The translations under genes were made by a program, and so were the position numbers. DNA of 64,000 nucleotides from contig JAULJL010000015.1 of assembly GCA_030761205.1 (NCBI GenBank), forward strand, positions 9,739,501 through 9,803,500, in the 5' to 3' direction. This document shows, piece after piece, positions 23,501 through 35,685 of the stretch. The notes below the pieces were generated by a model. That model did no database searches, was not told the DNA's origin, and worked only from the letters and a program-made list of their open reading frames with translations. Source of the DNA: Fremontodendron californicum. Its lineage: Eukaryota; Streptophyta; Magnoliopsida; Malvales; Malvaceae. Position 1 is the first letter of the stretch. The number at the start of each line of letters is the position of its first letter.

Positions 23501-26500
23501 AAGGACTCTGTATCTACTGTTATATTGATTAATTCTTCGATATGTACCATGCAAAGGATTGCTGTACTGGAAGATGGTAAATTGGTTGAGTTGTTACTTG
23601 AACCAGTTAAAAGCCATGTACTTTGTGATAGTGTATATTTAGGAGTAGTTACAAAACTTGTTCCCCATATGGGCGGTGCATTTGTAAATATTGGAAGCTC
23701 AAGACATTCTCTTATGGACATAAAGCACAACAGGGAACCATTCATATTCCCTCCATTTCGTCGGAGGACAAAGAAACGAGCCAAAGGTTTAGTTTCTGGA
23801 GGCCCTGGTGAGCGTTCAGCTACAAATGAAATTCAACCTTTTTCAGAAGATGTTTTCATTGAAGATGCAGCAGAAGATGACTCTGAGGATGAGGATGTGC
23901 AATTTATGCATAATAACTATGAGGATAATGATGTCGGTGAGCATTTTGATGTTTTAGGAATTCTTAAGGAGAGTGTGAATGGTAGTGTAGTTGATTATGG
24001 TGAAGTGGATGCTGATTTTGAGGATTTGTTAGATGGAGAGCACCACCTAGAAGAAGGAACTCTTCATGGTGCCTCTTCTTTAGAAATAGCTAATGGCTCT
24101 TCAGTGTCACATTCCCAAGATGTCGAGGATGCTGATGAAAACAAGTGGGACCATGTCCGAAAGGGCACCAAAATAATTGTGCAAGTTGTGAAAGAAGGAT
24201 TGGGTACAAAAGGTCCCACATTGACTGCTTATCCAAAATTAAGAAGCAGATTCTGGGTATTTTCTCTTTCACCTTGTTTCCCCTCCTTTAATTCCCTCTC
24301 TGCTCTCTCTCTAAATCATGGTTCATTAAGTTGCTTGTTTTTCTGAACTAGTTCTCCTGGGTTGCAGATATTACTCACTCGTTGCGACAGAATTGGAGTC
24401 TCAAAAAAGATCACTGGTGTTGAGCGTACACGTCTGAAAGTCATAGCAAAAACTTTGCAGCCTCAGGGCTTTGGTCTAACTGCAAGGACTGTTGCTACTG
24501 GACGTTCTTTGGAGGAGCTGCAGAAAGACTTGCAAGGTTTGCTTTCAACTTGGAAAAATATAGTAGAACATGCTAAATCTGCAGCTCTTGCAGCAGATGA
24601 AGGTGTAGAAGGGGCAACACCTGGTTTGCTGCATAGAGCAATGGGTCAAACACTCTCAGTTGTCCAGGATTACTTTAATGATAAGGTAAGTCTCTATCAT
24701 TTATCTTGTCTCCCATTCTTCCATTCACTTATACCTTTCCAATGCTTTATTGTACATCAGAAGCTTATGATAGTCTCTCAAGTCTCAATAATTACATCCC
24801 TTAATATCACCTCTTTTTCACCTCTTTTTTGATGTACCTTCAGGTTAACAAAATGGTAGTTGACTCGCCAAGAACATATCATGAGGTATTGCATTATTGG
24901 GACTGAAAGGCAATGGATGCATCTCTTTCTGCATGCATGTGCTTTTTTTTTCATTGACTTTTATTTTCTTTTTAATGAAAATTTAACCATAGTTAAAGTT
25001 ACTGAATTGATTTTGTTTATAAAGAAAAAGGTGGCATATATCTTTTTACCCGAAAGTTCTGATTTTACTTTGTCATTGCTATTCATACATCTCACTGTCT
25101 TTTTATTAGTTATTTGCTATGAAATAGCACGATATCAACCTTTCTTTTTGGTGTCAGGTTACCAACTATATTCAGGATATAGCTCCTGATCTTTGTGATC
25201 GAGTAGAGTTATATGATAAAAGAATTCCCCTTTTTGATGAATTCAACATTGAGGAAGAGATCAACAATATCCTTAGCAAAAGGTGAGGATCGCTATTATA
25301 TGCAAATGCTCTTAATTTTTTACGTGAAACGCAGCTGTGAGGATGGGATTGTAAGCTATTTTAAAATTCTTATAATAATATTTCGTGATCTTCTGATCGA
25401 TTTTTGATTCCTTATAATCAGCTGATCTTGCTTTCCTGGGTTAGAGTTATAAAAATCAAGTATTCGCAAGTTAAAATAGAGAAGGATTCAACCGCCAATA
25501 ATGGCACCATAACAAGAGGTTCAGAGATGGTTGTCGTATAATCTTTTGGGCCGGGAAGAGGGGATTTTAGTTATCTTTAAAGCCACTACCTGAAATGGGG
25601 TGCTGAGACCCACTAACAGTCAAATTATCTGTTCCCTTAATTGGCTTCAGAATTTTTCATGCATCTCTTGGACTGTTTAGTCCTTTTCTTGAACTTACAT
25701 ATTCCACTGACATCAAAACATACCACAAGCTACGATTATGGAAATGATCTGAAAAAGTAAATAAATAAGTTGAATAGTCCTAATTCATTCCTATCAGAGA
25801 AGCCAAACTGATCATCGCTATTTTTTTTCCTCAAATAATTAATGATTATGTAAGGTTGCCTCTGTGTTATTGGGGAATTTTCTGTACCTTCTCTGTTTCC
25901 TATCTGATGTCACCTACAACTCTTGCACAACAGGGTTTCACTCCCTAATGGAGGTTCCCTGGTGATTGAACAAACAGAGGCCTTAGTCTCAATTGATGTG
26001 AATGGAGGACATGGGATGTTTGGCCATGGAACATCACAGGAAAAAGCCATTTTAGATGTCAATCTTGCTGCTGCAAAACAAGTACGTTGAGCACTTTTTT
26101 ATTATAATTTTTTTTTTTTTACTTTGTATGCACATCCCATAATCATAAGTTGGTTGCGTCAATCTGAGAGAGGAAATATGCCACTGGATCATGGATCCTA
26201 AAGTATTTATTTACTTTCTTCAGAAATATAATTAGGCACTGCTCCTCAGTTTCTTTATACTCCAACTATAAATGTTTTTTTATTGCATGTGAGACGGGTA
26301 ATCACTTTTTCTCATAGTGGCTGCAGATGACAACTCTAAGACCCTTGTTGTATGGCAATAATCAATTCAACTGATATAAAAACAATGATGCTACTTAACA
26401 TTTATATTAAGATGTAAAAAATTGGACTCATGTGTATCCCAATAATTATTTCCCTTGATATAAACACAATCATGCTACTTAACGTTCAAATTAAGGAGCT

Positions 26501-27658
26501 TCGCCTTCAGTAAGTGTAAAGAGGGAGGAGGTAGAAGGGGGAAAGGTAACAGGTGTGAGTATCTTTTAATAAGTACTTCTGTTCTGTGCATAATTGTTCT
26601 TCCTTGCAGTCTCTTGTTCTTTGTATATGTTGTTTTCAATAAATTATCCAACCATGCTGACCATTACACGAAAGGATTTGTTAGTTATTAAACAGTAAAT
26701 AATACTTTTCAGATTGCTAGGGAGTTACGGCTTAGGGATATTGGTGGCATTATTGTAGTGGATTTCATTGATATGGCAGATGACTGTGAGTCTCTCTCTT
26801 TCTCTCTTATTTTTATGGTTATCTTTGCTATCTGTCGGTCTTTCGGAACTGCTCAAGTATCCTTGGAAATGCTCATGTTATGTTTTCTATGAATCTTTGC
26901 TATCTGTGTTTATCAGAACTATCTCAATTCACCTTTGAAATGCTATATATCTTTGCTTAAACTGTCAAAAGTATATTACAGTTCCTATGAGTTTTTTTCT
27001 ATCCATCTCATCAGGGGAACTGCTCCAGTAAACCTTGAAGATTCTATATAACTCTCTCTCTCTCTCATTTTTCCTATCCAACTCATTAGTAGAACTACTC
27101 AAGTAAACCTTGTAAATGCTACATGCTTGAAGTAGTAAAACAAAGTTAGTGTTGAAGTGTTCTAACTTCTATGGAGTAAGGAAATATCTCACTGATGTTT
27201 ACTTGGCTCTCTAATTTTCAGCAAATAAGAGACTAGTATATGAAGAAGTTAAGAAAGCAGTTGAGAGAGACCGATCAATGGTGAAAGTCTCTGAATTATC
27301 GAAACATGGGCTCATGGAAATAACAAGAAAGAGGGTATGCTGGTTCCTGAATTTTGCTTCTAATTTTGAGGGAACTTTCCCAGGGTGCGAATGGATGATG
27401 TATATCTATACCTGGTCTCAATTTATCCTAATTTCGAACTTAAGATAAAACCATATTTTCAAATGACAACATTTACTCTTCAATTTAACTGAATTATTTC
27501 TTTTAACTTATAAGTGGTGGTAATCTTGAACAGGTTCGGCCTAGCGTGACATTTATGATTAGTGAACCATGCACTTGGTGTCATGGTACTGGGAGGGTTG
27601 AAGCTTTAGAGACATCTTTCTCAAAAATTGAACAAGAAATTTGTCGATTACTTGTAAG

Positions 27659-27691
<33 letters not shown>

Positions 27692-28636
27692 TTCAGAGCA
27701 TATCTCACTTTGCAACTGAATGGATAAGAGTTGAATGAAGTTCTGTCCTAATTTTGATTATAACAAAACCTTGTTTTTCCTCTTCTTTTGATTGGAATGG
27801 CAACAAAATAATCTGTTTATACCTTTCTCTTTTTTGGCATCAGGCGGTGATGAAACAGAAGGCACACCCTGAAAACCCAAAATCTTGGCCAAGATTTGTC
27901 CTGAGGGTTGACCAACAAATGTGTAATTACTTAACTTCAGGGAAAAGGACAAGACTTGCAATCTTGAGTAGTTCCCTGAAAGTTTGGATTCTTTTCAAGG
28001 TGCTTCCATGTTCATTGAGTTATCTTCTTATTTCATTTCTGCATTGTTAACACAACTTAGTATAATATAAGTACTATAATTCCATCACATTTCTTTTAAC
28101 TCGGCATTCAAATATCCAACTCCTATATGCTGGGTGCTTGGCATTATTTGACTATAAACACGCGTGTTCATCTTCTAGTCATCCCTCAATACCCATGGAC
28201 ATTCTTTTAAGTTATTTTAGGCTGTAATATATTTAGTTCAGGATCATACATCATTTGAACAATTTATCCATCTTCAAGCTTGACATCCTTGACCACTAAT
28301 ATCTTTTGTGATTTTGCAAAAATTTGGCTGAACATGAGTAATTTTTGTATGCGGACATTGCCTGGAACTAAGATTGTCTGGATGATTAGTTTATATTCTA
28401 CACTGATTATATTATTTAGCGATGTTTTCACTGATCAACAGAATTTTAATACACAGGTTGCTAGAGGTTTCACTCGGGGATCATTTGAATTGAAACCATT
28501 TACAGATGAGAAAGCAGACAAAAACCAGCATCAAGTTGCTATTTCAATGTTACGAACAGCCGAAGCTGGAACTAGCAAATCTGGGAAGAAACTGAGACTT
28601 GTTCCAGTTAAGAGGGCCAAGGTTAATAGGAAATAA
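20585..28636 (+). CDS. RNE: RNE: chloroplast RNase E/G-type endoribonuclease, 14 exons
   Basis: Cuts plastid transcripts in RNA processing and decay. Exons: 20585-20676, 21533-21636, 22063-22244, 22813-23062, 23151-24256, 24368-24685, 24844-24885, 25158-25282, 25934-26081, 26713-26785, 27222-27334, 27534-27653, 27844-27999, 28457-28636. All join in frame to 1002 residues, close to the Arabidopsis length as I recall it. A basic Ser/Pro-rich N-terminus suits a transit peptide. A CBM20-like domain spans about 72-165. The S1 domain (about 362-567) is split by a roughly 135-residue acidic insert. IDVN (Asp761, Asn763) and VDFIDM (Asp806) match the E. coli metal-binding Asp303, Asn305 and Asp346. 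CTWC (Cys864, Cys867) matches the Zn-link. The start MDVLEA resembles the Arabidopsis one; an in-frame ATG at 20549 would add 12 residues. A possible poly(A) signal is at 28982-28987. Intron 12 carries a (TA)n run. Confidence 0.95.
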
Positions 28637-29029
28637 GAGAGAAGGATTGATCTTATAAAGCATGGGCTTCTTCCCCTTGGGTCTTATATTCAGAGAGAAA
28701 TGATGAGGGGAACGAAGAGATTACAGGAGGAAGTTGGTGGTTTAGTATCAAATTGTTTTCCAGGGCCTTCTCGTACCATCATTACCACACCATGTAAGTC
28801 AAGCCAGGCTAGCTCCTACTACATGCTTTCTTTTTTCATTTTGATTTTTGAGTTGTTTAGTTCATATTACTTGCAAGCCAATTTTGATCCTGAAAACATC
28901 TTTCTTGACAGCAATGTTCAATGGTATCAGTTTGAAAAGCTAGTTCAATGGATTGTAGTGGTCTACTATCATTTGCTGAGAAATAAAGTTTTATACTTTT
29001 TTGAGTTTATATCAGTTTAGAGTAATCTA

Positions 29030-30464
29030 ACTACAGTATTATCCGATTGAAATGTGGCATTTGATGTGGAAGTGAGGAAAGTTTGTAATCTTTGTACAAG
29101 GGTGGAAAAGAGGGTCCTCTGGCTCATAAGTAGCAGCTATAATAGTGAAAACTAGGACTGGACACCTATTACAAATATGGTGAAACAAAGATTGCCAATC
29201 ATATGTAATGTAAAGCATTTTGTAAGCTTCTAGTTCTAGATAACCCAGAACGACCCAACATTTTTTTATGAACTAAAAATGCCCTTACAATGAACTAAAT
29301 CTACTTATCAAAACAAAAGTACCCAGATTACTAAATGCAAAAAGAAAAAGAAAAAAGGATTAAGGCTTTACAGATCTGGGTTCATAAATCCTGAAACTAA
29401 AAATGTGGCAAGTAATTTAAGAATGAGAAATATTAATCAGTGTTTAGTGTCATTGGTTAAGGTGTATATATAGAACGAAAAGTGTAATTAATGAATTTTT
29501 TTTTTAATTCAGTAAAAGTAATATATTAAATGTAAATTTTTTTTTCTAAACTGGTAATTAAATAAATTTTAACTGGTGCATTTAAAACTTTCCTCAATTT
29601 CTGTGATTTATTTTGGTTTTTTTTTAAACGTTTAAGAAATATAATTAATACATTATTTTTTTTAATTTAATAAAAATAATATATTAAATGTACTTTTTTT
29701 TAAATAATAATTAAATAATCCATAATTAATGTTTATAAAAGGTGGTTAATCGGATTTTTTTTTTAATTTTCCTTTTATCTGGTCAAAAGAGTGGTCAAAT
29801 ATGTTGGAAAAAAATTATTGAAATTGAAACATTATTTAATTTTTCCAATATCAAGAGTGATCATTAATACTAAATATTTTATTTTTCTACTATATAGTTT
29901 AAGCAAATAACAATCATTTTATGAACAAAAAAAAAAACAAATAACAATCATTCTATTATTTTCTATTTGGTTAGTCTAGCAATTATGTGCAAGTCCTATG
30001 ACAAATAAAAGATTACCATGTAAAAAATTAATGGTAATTAAGTATTAGAGCCATGCTTTGTTATGATTTTTTTCTATTATTATTTGAATAATTAACATAA
30101 TAGTGTAAATTAAATTTAATAATTAAAATTTTTAAAAATTATCAAAAGTCTAAAAATAAAAATAGAAAACATATACTATGATAGTTATAATGATCTTAAA
30201 TTAAAATTTTAACATACAATCAATATAAAATATTTTCAAACAAATAAATATAAAACAAAAGATAAATTTAAATTACAAAATAATTTGAGGTAAAATTACA
30301 AAAAAATAAATTAATTAATAAATGAAATAATAACAAATATATGGTATATAAATTTATACTTAAAAAAGAAAATAAAAATTATAAGCTTTAACTATAGAGT
30401 ACTTCAATAAGTTTCATTTAATGAAAATAGATTAACTATATATATATATATATATATATATAAT
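29030..30464. other. Intergenic, AT-rich
   Basis: Two similar stretches (AATATATTAAATGTA with flanking T runs, near 29518 and 29680) suggest a small diverged duplication. A (TA)n tract at 30437-30460 abuts the next transposon. Nothing else is supported. Confidence 0.4.
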
Positions 30465-33400
30465 TAGAGGTGGCAATTGGAGGGTTCGGGTCTGGCCCAT
30501 TCCGGTTCAAGTTCGTTCAGATTTGGGCCCATTCAGGTTTAGGCCCATTCGAGTTCGGGTTCATTCGGGTTCGAGCTCATTCGAGTTCGGCCTCATTCGG
30601 GTTCAGATCCATTCGCGTTCAGGATCATTCGGGTTCGAGTCTTTTCGAGTTCAGACCCTTTCGGGTTCGGGTATGTTTTACATCATTTTTATTTTATGTT
30701 AGATGTAATTATTTTTACGTAATTTAAATATTTACTTTTTAAAATAAATTAAATAAATTATTATTATTTTTAAAAGTAACCTTTTATTATAATATAATAT
30801 TTTTAATTATATTTATTTATTAAAACCAATATTTTTTAGCACCAAAAGAATATAAAATTAATTTTTTATAAAATAAAATTTTAAAATAATTTATTATAAA
30901 AAATATGATATATTATAAATTAATCATATTAATATTTAAAATAATTGATTTGATGAACTCAAATTTCAACATGTAAATACATTATAATTTATATTCACTA
31001 CAAAATAAGAGACTTTTAGAGATGAATCCTGGTAATCAACTATTTGTTTATATATTTGTAAAAGAGTTAATAGCACCAATGGTCCTCAAAACATAAGACA
31101 TATTTTATATTGGTCCCCAAAACTTCAAAACGTATCAATCAGATCTTCGATCTTATAGTTTTGTATCAATGTAGTCCTTCTGTTAGCAAAATTGTTAGAG
31201 TAGACGTTAAATGACAGATGACACGTGATATGTAAATTATAAAATGTCATCTTGCTGATGTTGTCATTTTTTTTTTGTCTTTTTATGCTTTTTCTTTATT
31301 CCTTTATTCTTTATTATTTTTCAAATTTTATATTTTCTTCTCTTTTTTTATAAATAAATAAAATTAATTTATATTATAATTTAAATTATTTTTAAAAAAA
31401 TATAATTAATTTATAAACATATAAAATATTTAGTTAAATTAATTTTATAAAAATGTAACAATAAAATATTTTATATTTTATTTCTTCTTTATTATATTTT
31501 CTTTTTTTCTACTCATTATAAATAAAAAAAATAAAAATTATATTATAATTAAAACTAATTTTATAAAAAATAATAATTTATAAAAAATATATAAAATATT
31601 TTATTTACATTAATATTATAAAAATATTTTAAGTTTTTTTACTTTTTTTTTCCTTTTTCCTTTTTCTTCTTTATAAATATATAAAAATAAAAATAATTTA
31701 TATTATAATATGATTAAATTTTCAAAAATAAAATAATTTATAAAAATATAATATATTTATTTACATTAATTTTATAATAAAAAATAAATTTTATTTTCCT
31801 TTTTTCTCTAAATAAATTATTTTTTATAAAAATTAAATAATTTATAAATATAAAATATTTATTTACATTCATTTAATTCATATTTTTTTTATGTCGACTC
31901 CAATATTGAAGTTGAGGCGGCAACTACCTTGACCGAATCTGTCATAACGTACCAAATCATATCCTCATTGATCTAGCGCGAGGGATCAAATTTGGCCTCT
32001 TGCAATGCCTATCGAGCGTTATGAATGACAGTTTCATCCTTCGCAGGGTCGGACTAACGGTGGAGATTCGAATTTTCTTTTTCGATCAACGCGAGTTAGG
32101 TGGAGAGAATAAAAAAAATAAAAAAAAAGGAAAAGGAAAATAAAATAAAATATATTTACAAAAAAATAATGTAAATAAATATTTATATTTGAAAAATTAT
32201 TTAATCATTTACAAAATTAATTTATTTATAAAAGGAGAGAAAAAAAAAAGAAGAAAAAAGAAAATAATTTTTTTAATTAATTAAAATAAATATATTATTT
32301 TTTATAAATTATTTATTTATTTATAACAGTAAATAAAAAAGAAAATAAAATTTATTTTTATAAATTAATGTAAATAATTATTTTTATATTTTTTATAAAT
32401 TATTTACTTTTTTAAATTTTAATTTAAATTATATTATAAATTTTTTTGTATTTATTTATTAACAAATCAAAAAGAGAAAAAGTAAAAACAAAATTAAAAT
32501 AATTCTTATAATATAAATTATTATTTATGTTTTAGTTATTTATAAAGAATATAAAAAGAAAAAAAAAAGGAAACAAACAAACAAAAAATAGTTTTTATAA
32601 AATTAATTTAAATATTTTATATGTTTATAAATTAATTATATTTTCAAAAAATTAATTTAAATTAGAATATAAAGTATTTTTTTTACTTTTTGTATTTATT
32701 TATAAAAAAAAAATTTAAAAAAGAAAAAGAATAAAGGATCTGATTGATACTTTTTGAAATTTGAAGACCAATATAAAATATGACCTAAAGTTTGGAAAAC
32801 ATTGGTGTTATTAACTCAAGACAAGAAGGACCACATCAGCAGATGGTATTTTTGTAATTTACACGTCACATGCCATCTGTCATTTAATGATTACTCTAAC
32901 GATTTTACTAACGAAAGGACCACATTGATACAAAACTATAAGTTCGATGATCTGATTGATACGTTTAAAGTTTGGGGATCAATATAAAATATGTTTTAAA
33001 TTGGGGACCATTGGTGCTGTTAACTCTTTGTAAAATGTAAAAATTTATGCTTATGTAAAAAATCGAACTTAACATTCAACTTTTATTAGTGAACCAATCT
33101 TAAATTTTATTACCAAGTGAACCAATCTTAAATTTTGATATGTTACTAAAAGTAAATTATATCTTAAATTATATCAAGTGTAATAAAATAATAATAATTA
33201 AAAAATACTTATCCAAAATAAAATAATTAATTAATTAATTAATTACAAAATTAAATTAGCTAATTATATTAAATACTTTTAAATTCTAAAAAGACATAAT
33301 ACTTTTATAAATCAATATTTGATAACTTAATTTATTAATGTGCTTAAGAAAACTATATATATGTTGCAAAGAGCAACACATTTTTTTTAAAAGTAGTTTT

Positions 33401-34049
33401 ATTTTTTTTAATATAAAAAATACTATTATACTAGATAAAAATTAAAATGAATAAATTACTGTTAATTAATTTTAATATATATAAAATATTATTATACTAT
33501 TATAAGGGTGCTCTTAAAATAACATAAACAAAGGACAAGTAATATTTTATGTAAAAAAAATTACATCTCTAAAATCTTCATGAGTTTAAAATCTTTAGAT
33601 GGTGGATTCATCAAAATATGGGACGTTAAAGTTATAAGTACAAAATATAATTTTATTTTTGATAAAATTATTATTTTATCATATATATTTAATATAAATT
33701 AATTTTTAATTAAATTATTAAAAAAAGAGATTAGAATAAAATTGATAAATAAAGTTCTTACTTTATAAAAAAAAAATTTATTTATTTACAATTTGATAAT
33801 TTTTATTTTTAGTATTAAATTCGGATTCGGATTCAGGTTCGGGTCGGTCTTGAGCTCGAGTATTTTTGGGTTCGGATTTTTTCGGGTGCGGATCATTTCG
33901 GGTTTGAATAATTTCGGGCTTGGACCATTTTGGGTTCAGGTTTTTTCGGGTTCGAATTTTTGATTTTTTTATCAAATCGAATTTGAACGGGTTCGAGTTC
34001 GAATTTTTCTGGATAAATTTTTATATTCGAATTTATTTTGCCACATCTA
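30465..34049. mobile_element. hAT-like element with GGGTTCG minisatellite arms, split by a Mutator-like insertion
   Basis: The left end TAGAGGTGGCAA and right end TTGCCACATCTA are inverted repeats over 11 of 12 bases. Both arms carry degenerate GGGTTCGGGTTCA-type repeats (30480-30670; 33820-34010 on the opposite strand). Flanking 8-mers (TATATAAT and CTAATAAT) agree at only five positions, in a microsatellite, so the target duplication is weak. Without the 31064-33026 insertion and its extra target copy the element is about 1.6 kb and non-coding. Confidence 0.6.
31064..33026. mobile_element. Mutator-like fold-back element
   Basis: The ends are long inverted repeats: GAGTTAATAGCACCAATGG at the left and CCATTGGTGCTGTTAACTC at the right, then about 180 bp of clear matching. 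Weaker inverted similarity continues through the AT-rich arms to roughly 31885 and 32100. A perfect 9-bp duplication TTTGTAAAA (31055-31063 and 33027-33035) is the Mutator signature. The right end has a partial second copy of its terminal sequence (about 32738-32818). A 200-bp GC-richer core (about 31890-32100) lies between the arms. No transposase is visible. Confidence 0.88.
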
Positions 34050-35334
34050 CTAATAATAATGAAATGGGCAGCATGTTGGGAAGTGAGATGGAGTTGAGCT
34101 GGTGACTGTTGAACATGAGAGAAAAAGAAGTAATTCCATTCATTTTCCTTCTCCATTCTTATTTCTTTTACAACATATATATCAAAGCAAATTGTTAATT
34201 TCCCCTTACACCAAACATAATACAAGATGGATTGTCTATTATCAATGAAAACGGTAATTTTGAACAGGGTACAATTATATAATTTGAAAAAAACAATTAA
34301 GATACGATAGAAAAAAATAATAATAATACAAATATGACATGAATAAACGAACATATTAAAATTTATATAATATGAATTATTAATATATCAAAATTTATAT
34401 AAATATATAACACTTTACATATAATTATAACATAAAATAATAATAGAAATACAATATAAATGCACGAATATAATTCTAGTTAACAATATCATAAAACCAC
34501 CTTCCATGAAGAAACCAACTTTAATATTTTGGATAAGGAGCAGATCTTTTTTTTTTCTTTTTCTTTTTCTCTTTTGCTAATTTCTTTAACTTTCCAAAGA
34601 GCTGCTTTATTATCTTTTGTCATTTGCGAATTAAAATTGGTAAGTTGATATTTATCCATTGTTTCTCCATCACAATCACACTCACAACATCAACATCTAA
34701 ATCAACAGCCTTTCTTTTCTTTTTTTTGCTCATTTTTCACTACGGAATTTTTTTCTCAGTAACTCTCTGCCATAATTGGATTAGACGTGGAAGCTGCTTT
34801 TCCATTGCAGCTTTTCAAAGTTCCATTGTTCGAAGGTTTTCTTTATGTCAAAACCATAATCCAACTGGGGCAGGCTGAATTTTTGTACCAATTGCTTTGC
34901 TTTTTGGATCAACCCTTTAAAGAGTTTTTACCCCCCCTGACTTTTCAATTACAAGTCTTATGAATAGGGAAGAGAGGACCCCAGATTTTCAGGTATTTGT
35001 GATTCACATGTAGGTGGAGGATATAATTATGTCCCCTGACAGGAACATCACTTACCCAACATTTGGTTGTCCTAAGATCTTATGTCTCAAAAATGGATTA
35101 ATCAACACACCAAATTCTATGTTGGTGCCTCTCATCTGATCTCGTACTGGGAGCATTGCGACCCACTAATGGCGATACTACCCCTCTGCCAGCAGCCCAG
35201 CACTGTTGACTATTGCATTTGAATCTGAGGATTTAAATTACTTGGCTTTTTGGCAATGGAAATATACTAATATCTTGGTTTCAAATATTCATCAAAACCC
35301 CATAACCTATCCATTGAACCAAAGAAGTTAATTG
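34050..35334. other. Intergenic, nothing assigned
   Basis: Includes a copy-like stretch (34320-34470) resembling the CACGAAC repeats and two GC-richer patches (34750-34880 and 34930-35220). No ORF with recognised similarity and no terminal repeats were found. Confidence 0.35.
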
Positions 35335-35485
35335 CCTCAATAGTTAAGGTTGTAAACCTTGACAATAAGTGGTCTTGGGTTTCAACCACCATGAATTTTT
35401 TGTCGGTGACATAAGGAAAATGGGAGCTTTAGACAACTTTGGTCACAACCTTAATTCAGTGCAGCCTCTCCTATAATTTCATCAG
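35335..35485 (+). mobile_element. Candidate tRNA-derived SINE
   Basis: TCAATAGTTAAGGTTGT (A-box-like) and GGGTTTCAACCACC (B-box-like) are spaced as in plant tRNA-derived SINEs, followed by about 90 bp of unrelated body. It lies just downstream of the armadillo-repeat gene. No target duplication was confirmed. Confidence 0.4.
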
Positions 35486-35685
35486 TGGAAATGTACATGT
35501 ATTACAACAGAGAGGTTTTTTTTCTTATATATATATATATATATACACGAGGATCAGGGTCAAGATGTACAACACACCCTTGAGGTAGTAAATAGCACCT
35601 CGGAAAGGTAAAACTCCTTGGACGGTGATCTAGAATGGACACAAATTTTAACTGGTGTACTTGCTTCCAGGGTAAAAAGCATGCC

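Noticed and set aside
28700..29020. 106-codon ORF after the RNE stop
   Set aside because: Lies in the RNE 3' UTR before a possible poly(A) signal; no recognised domain.
30470..30727. 85-codon ORF with a repetitive composition
   Set aside because: Simple translation of the GGGTTCG minisatellite arm of a transposon.
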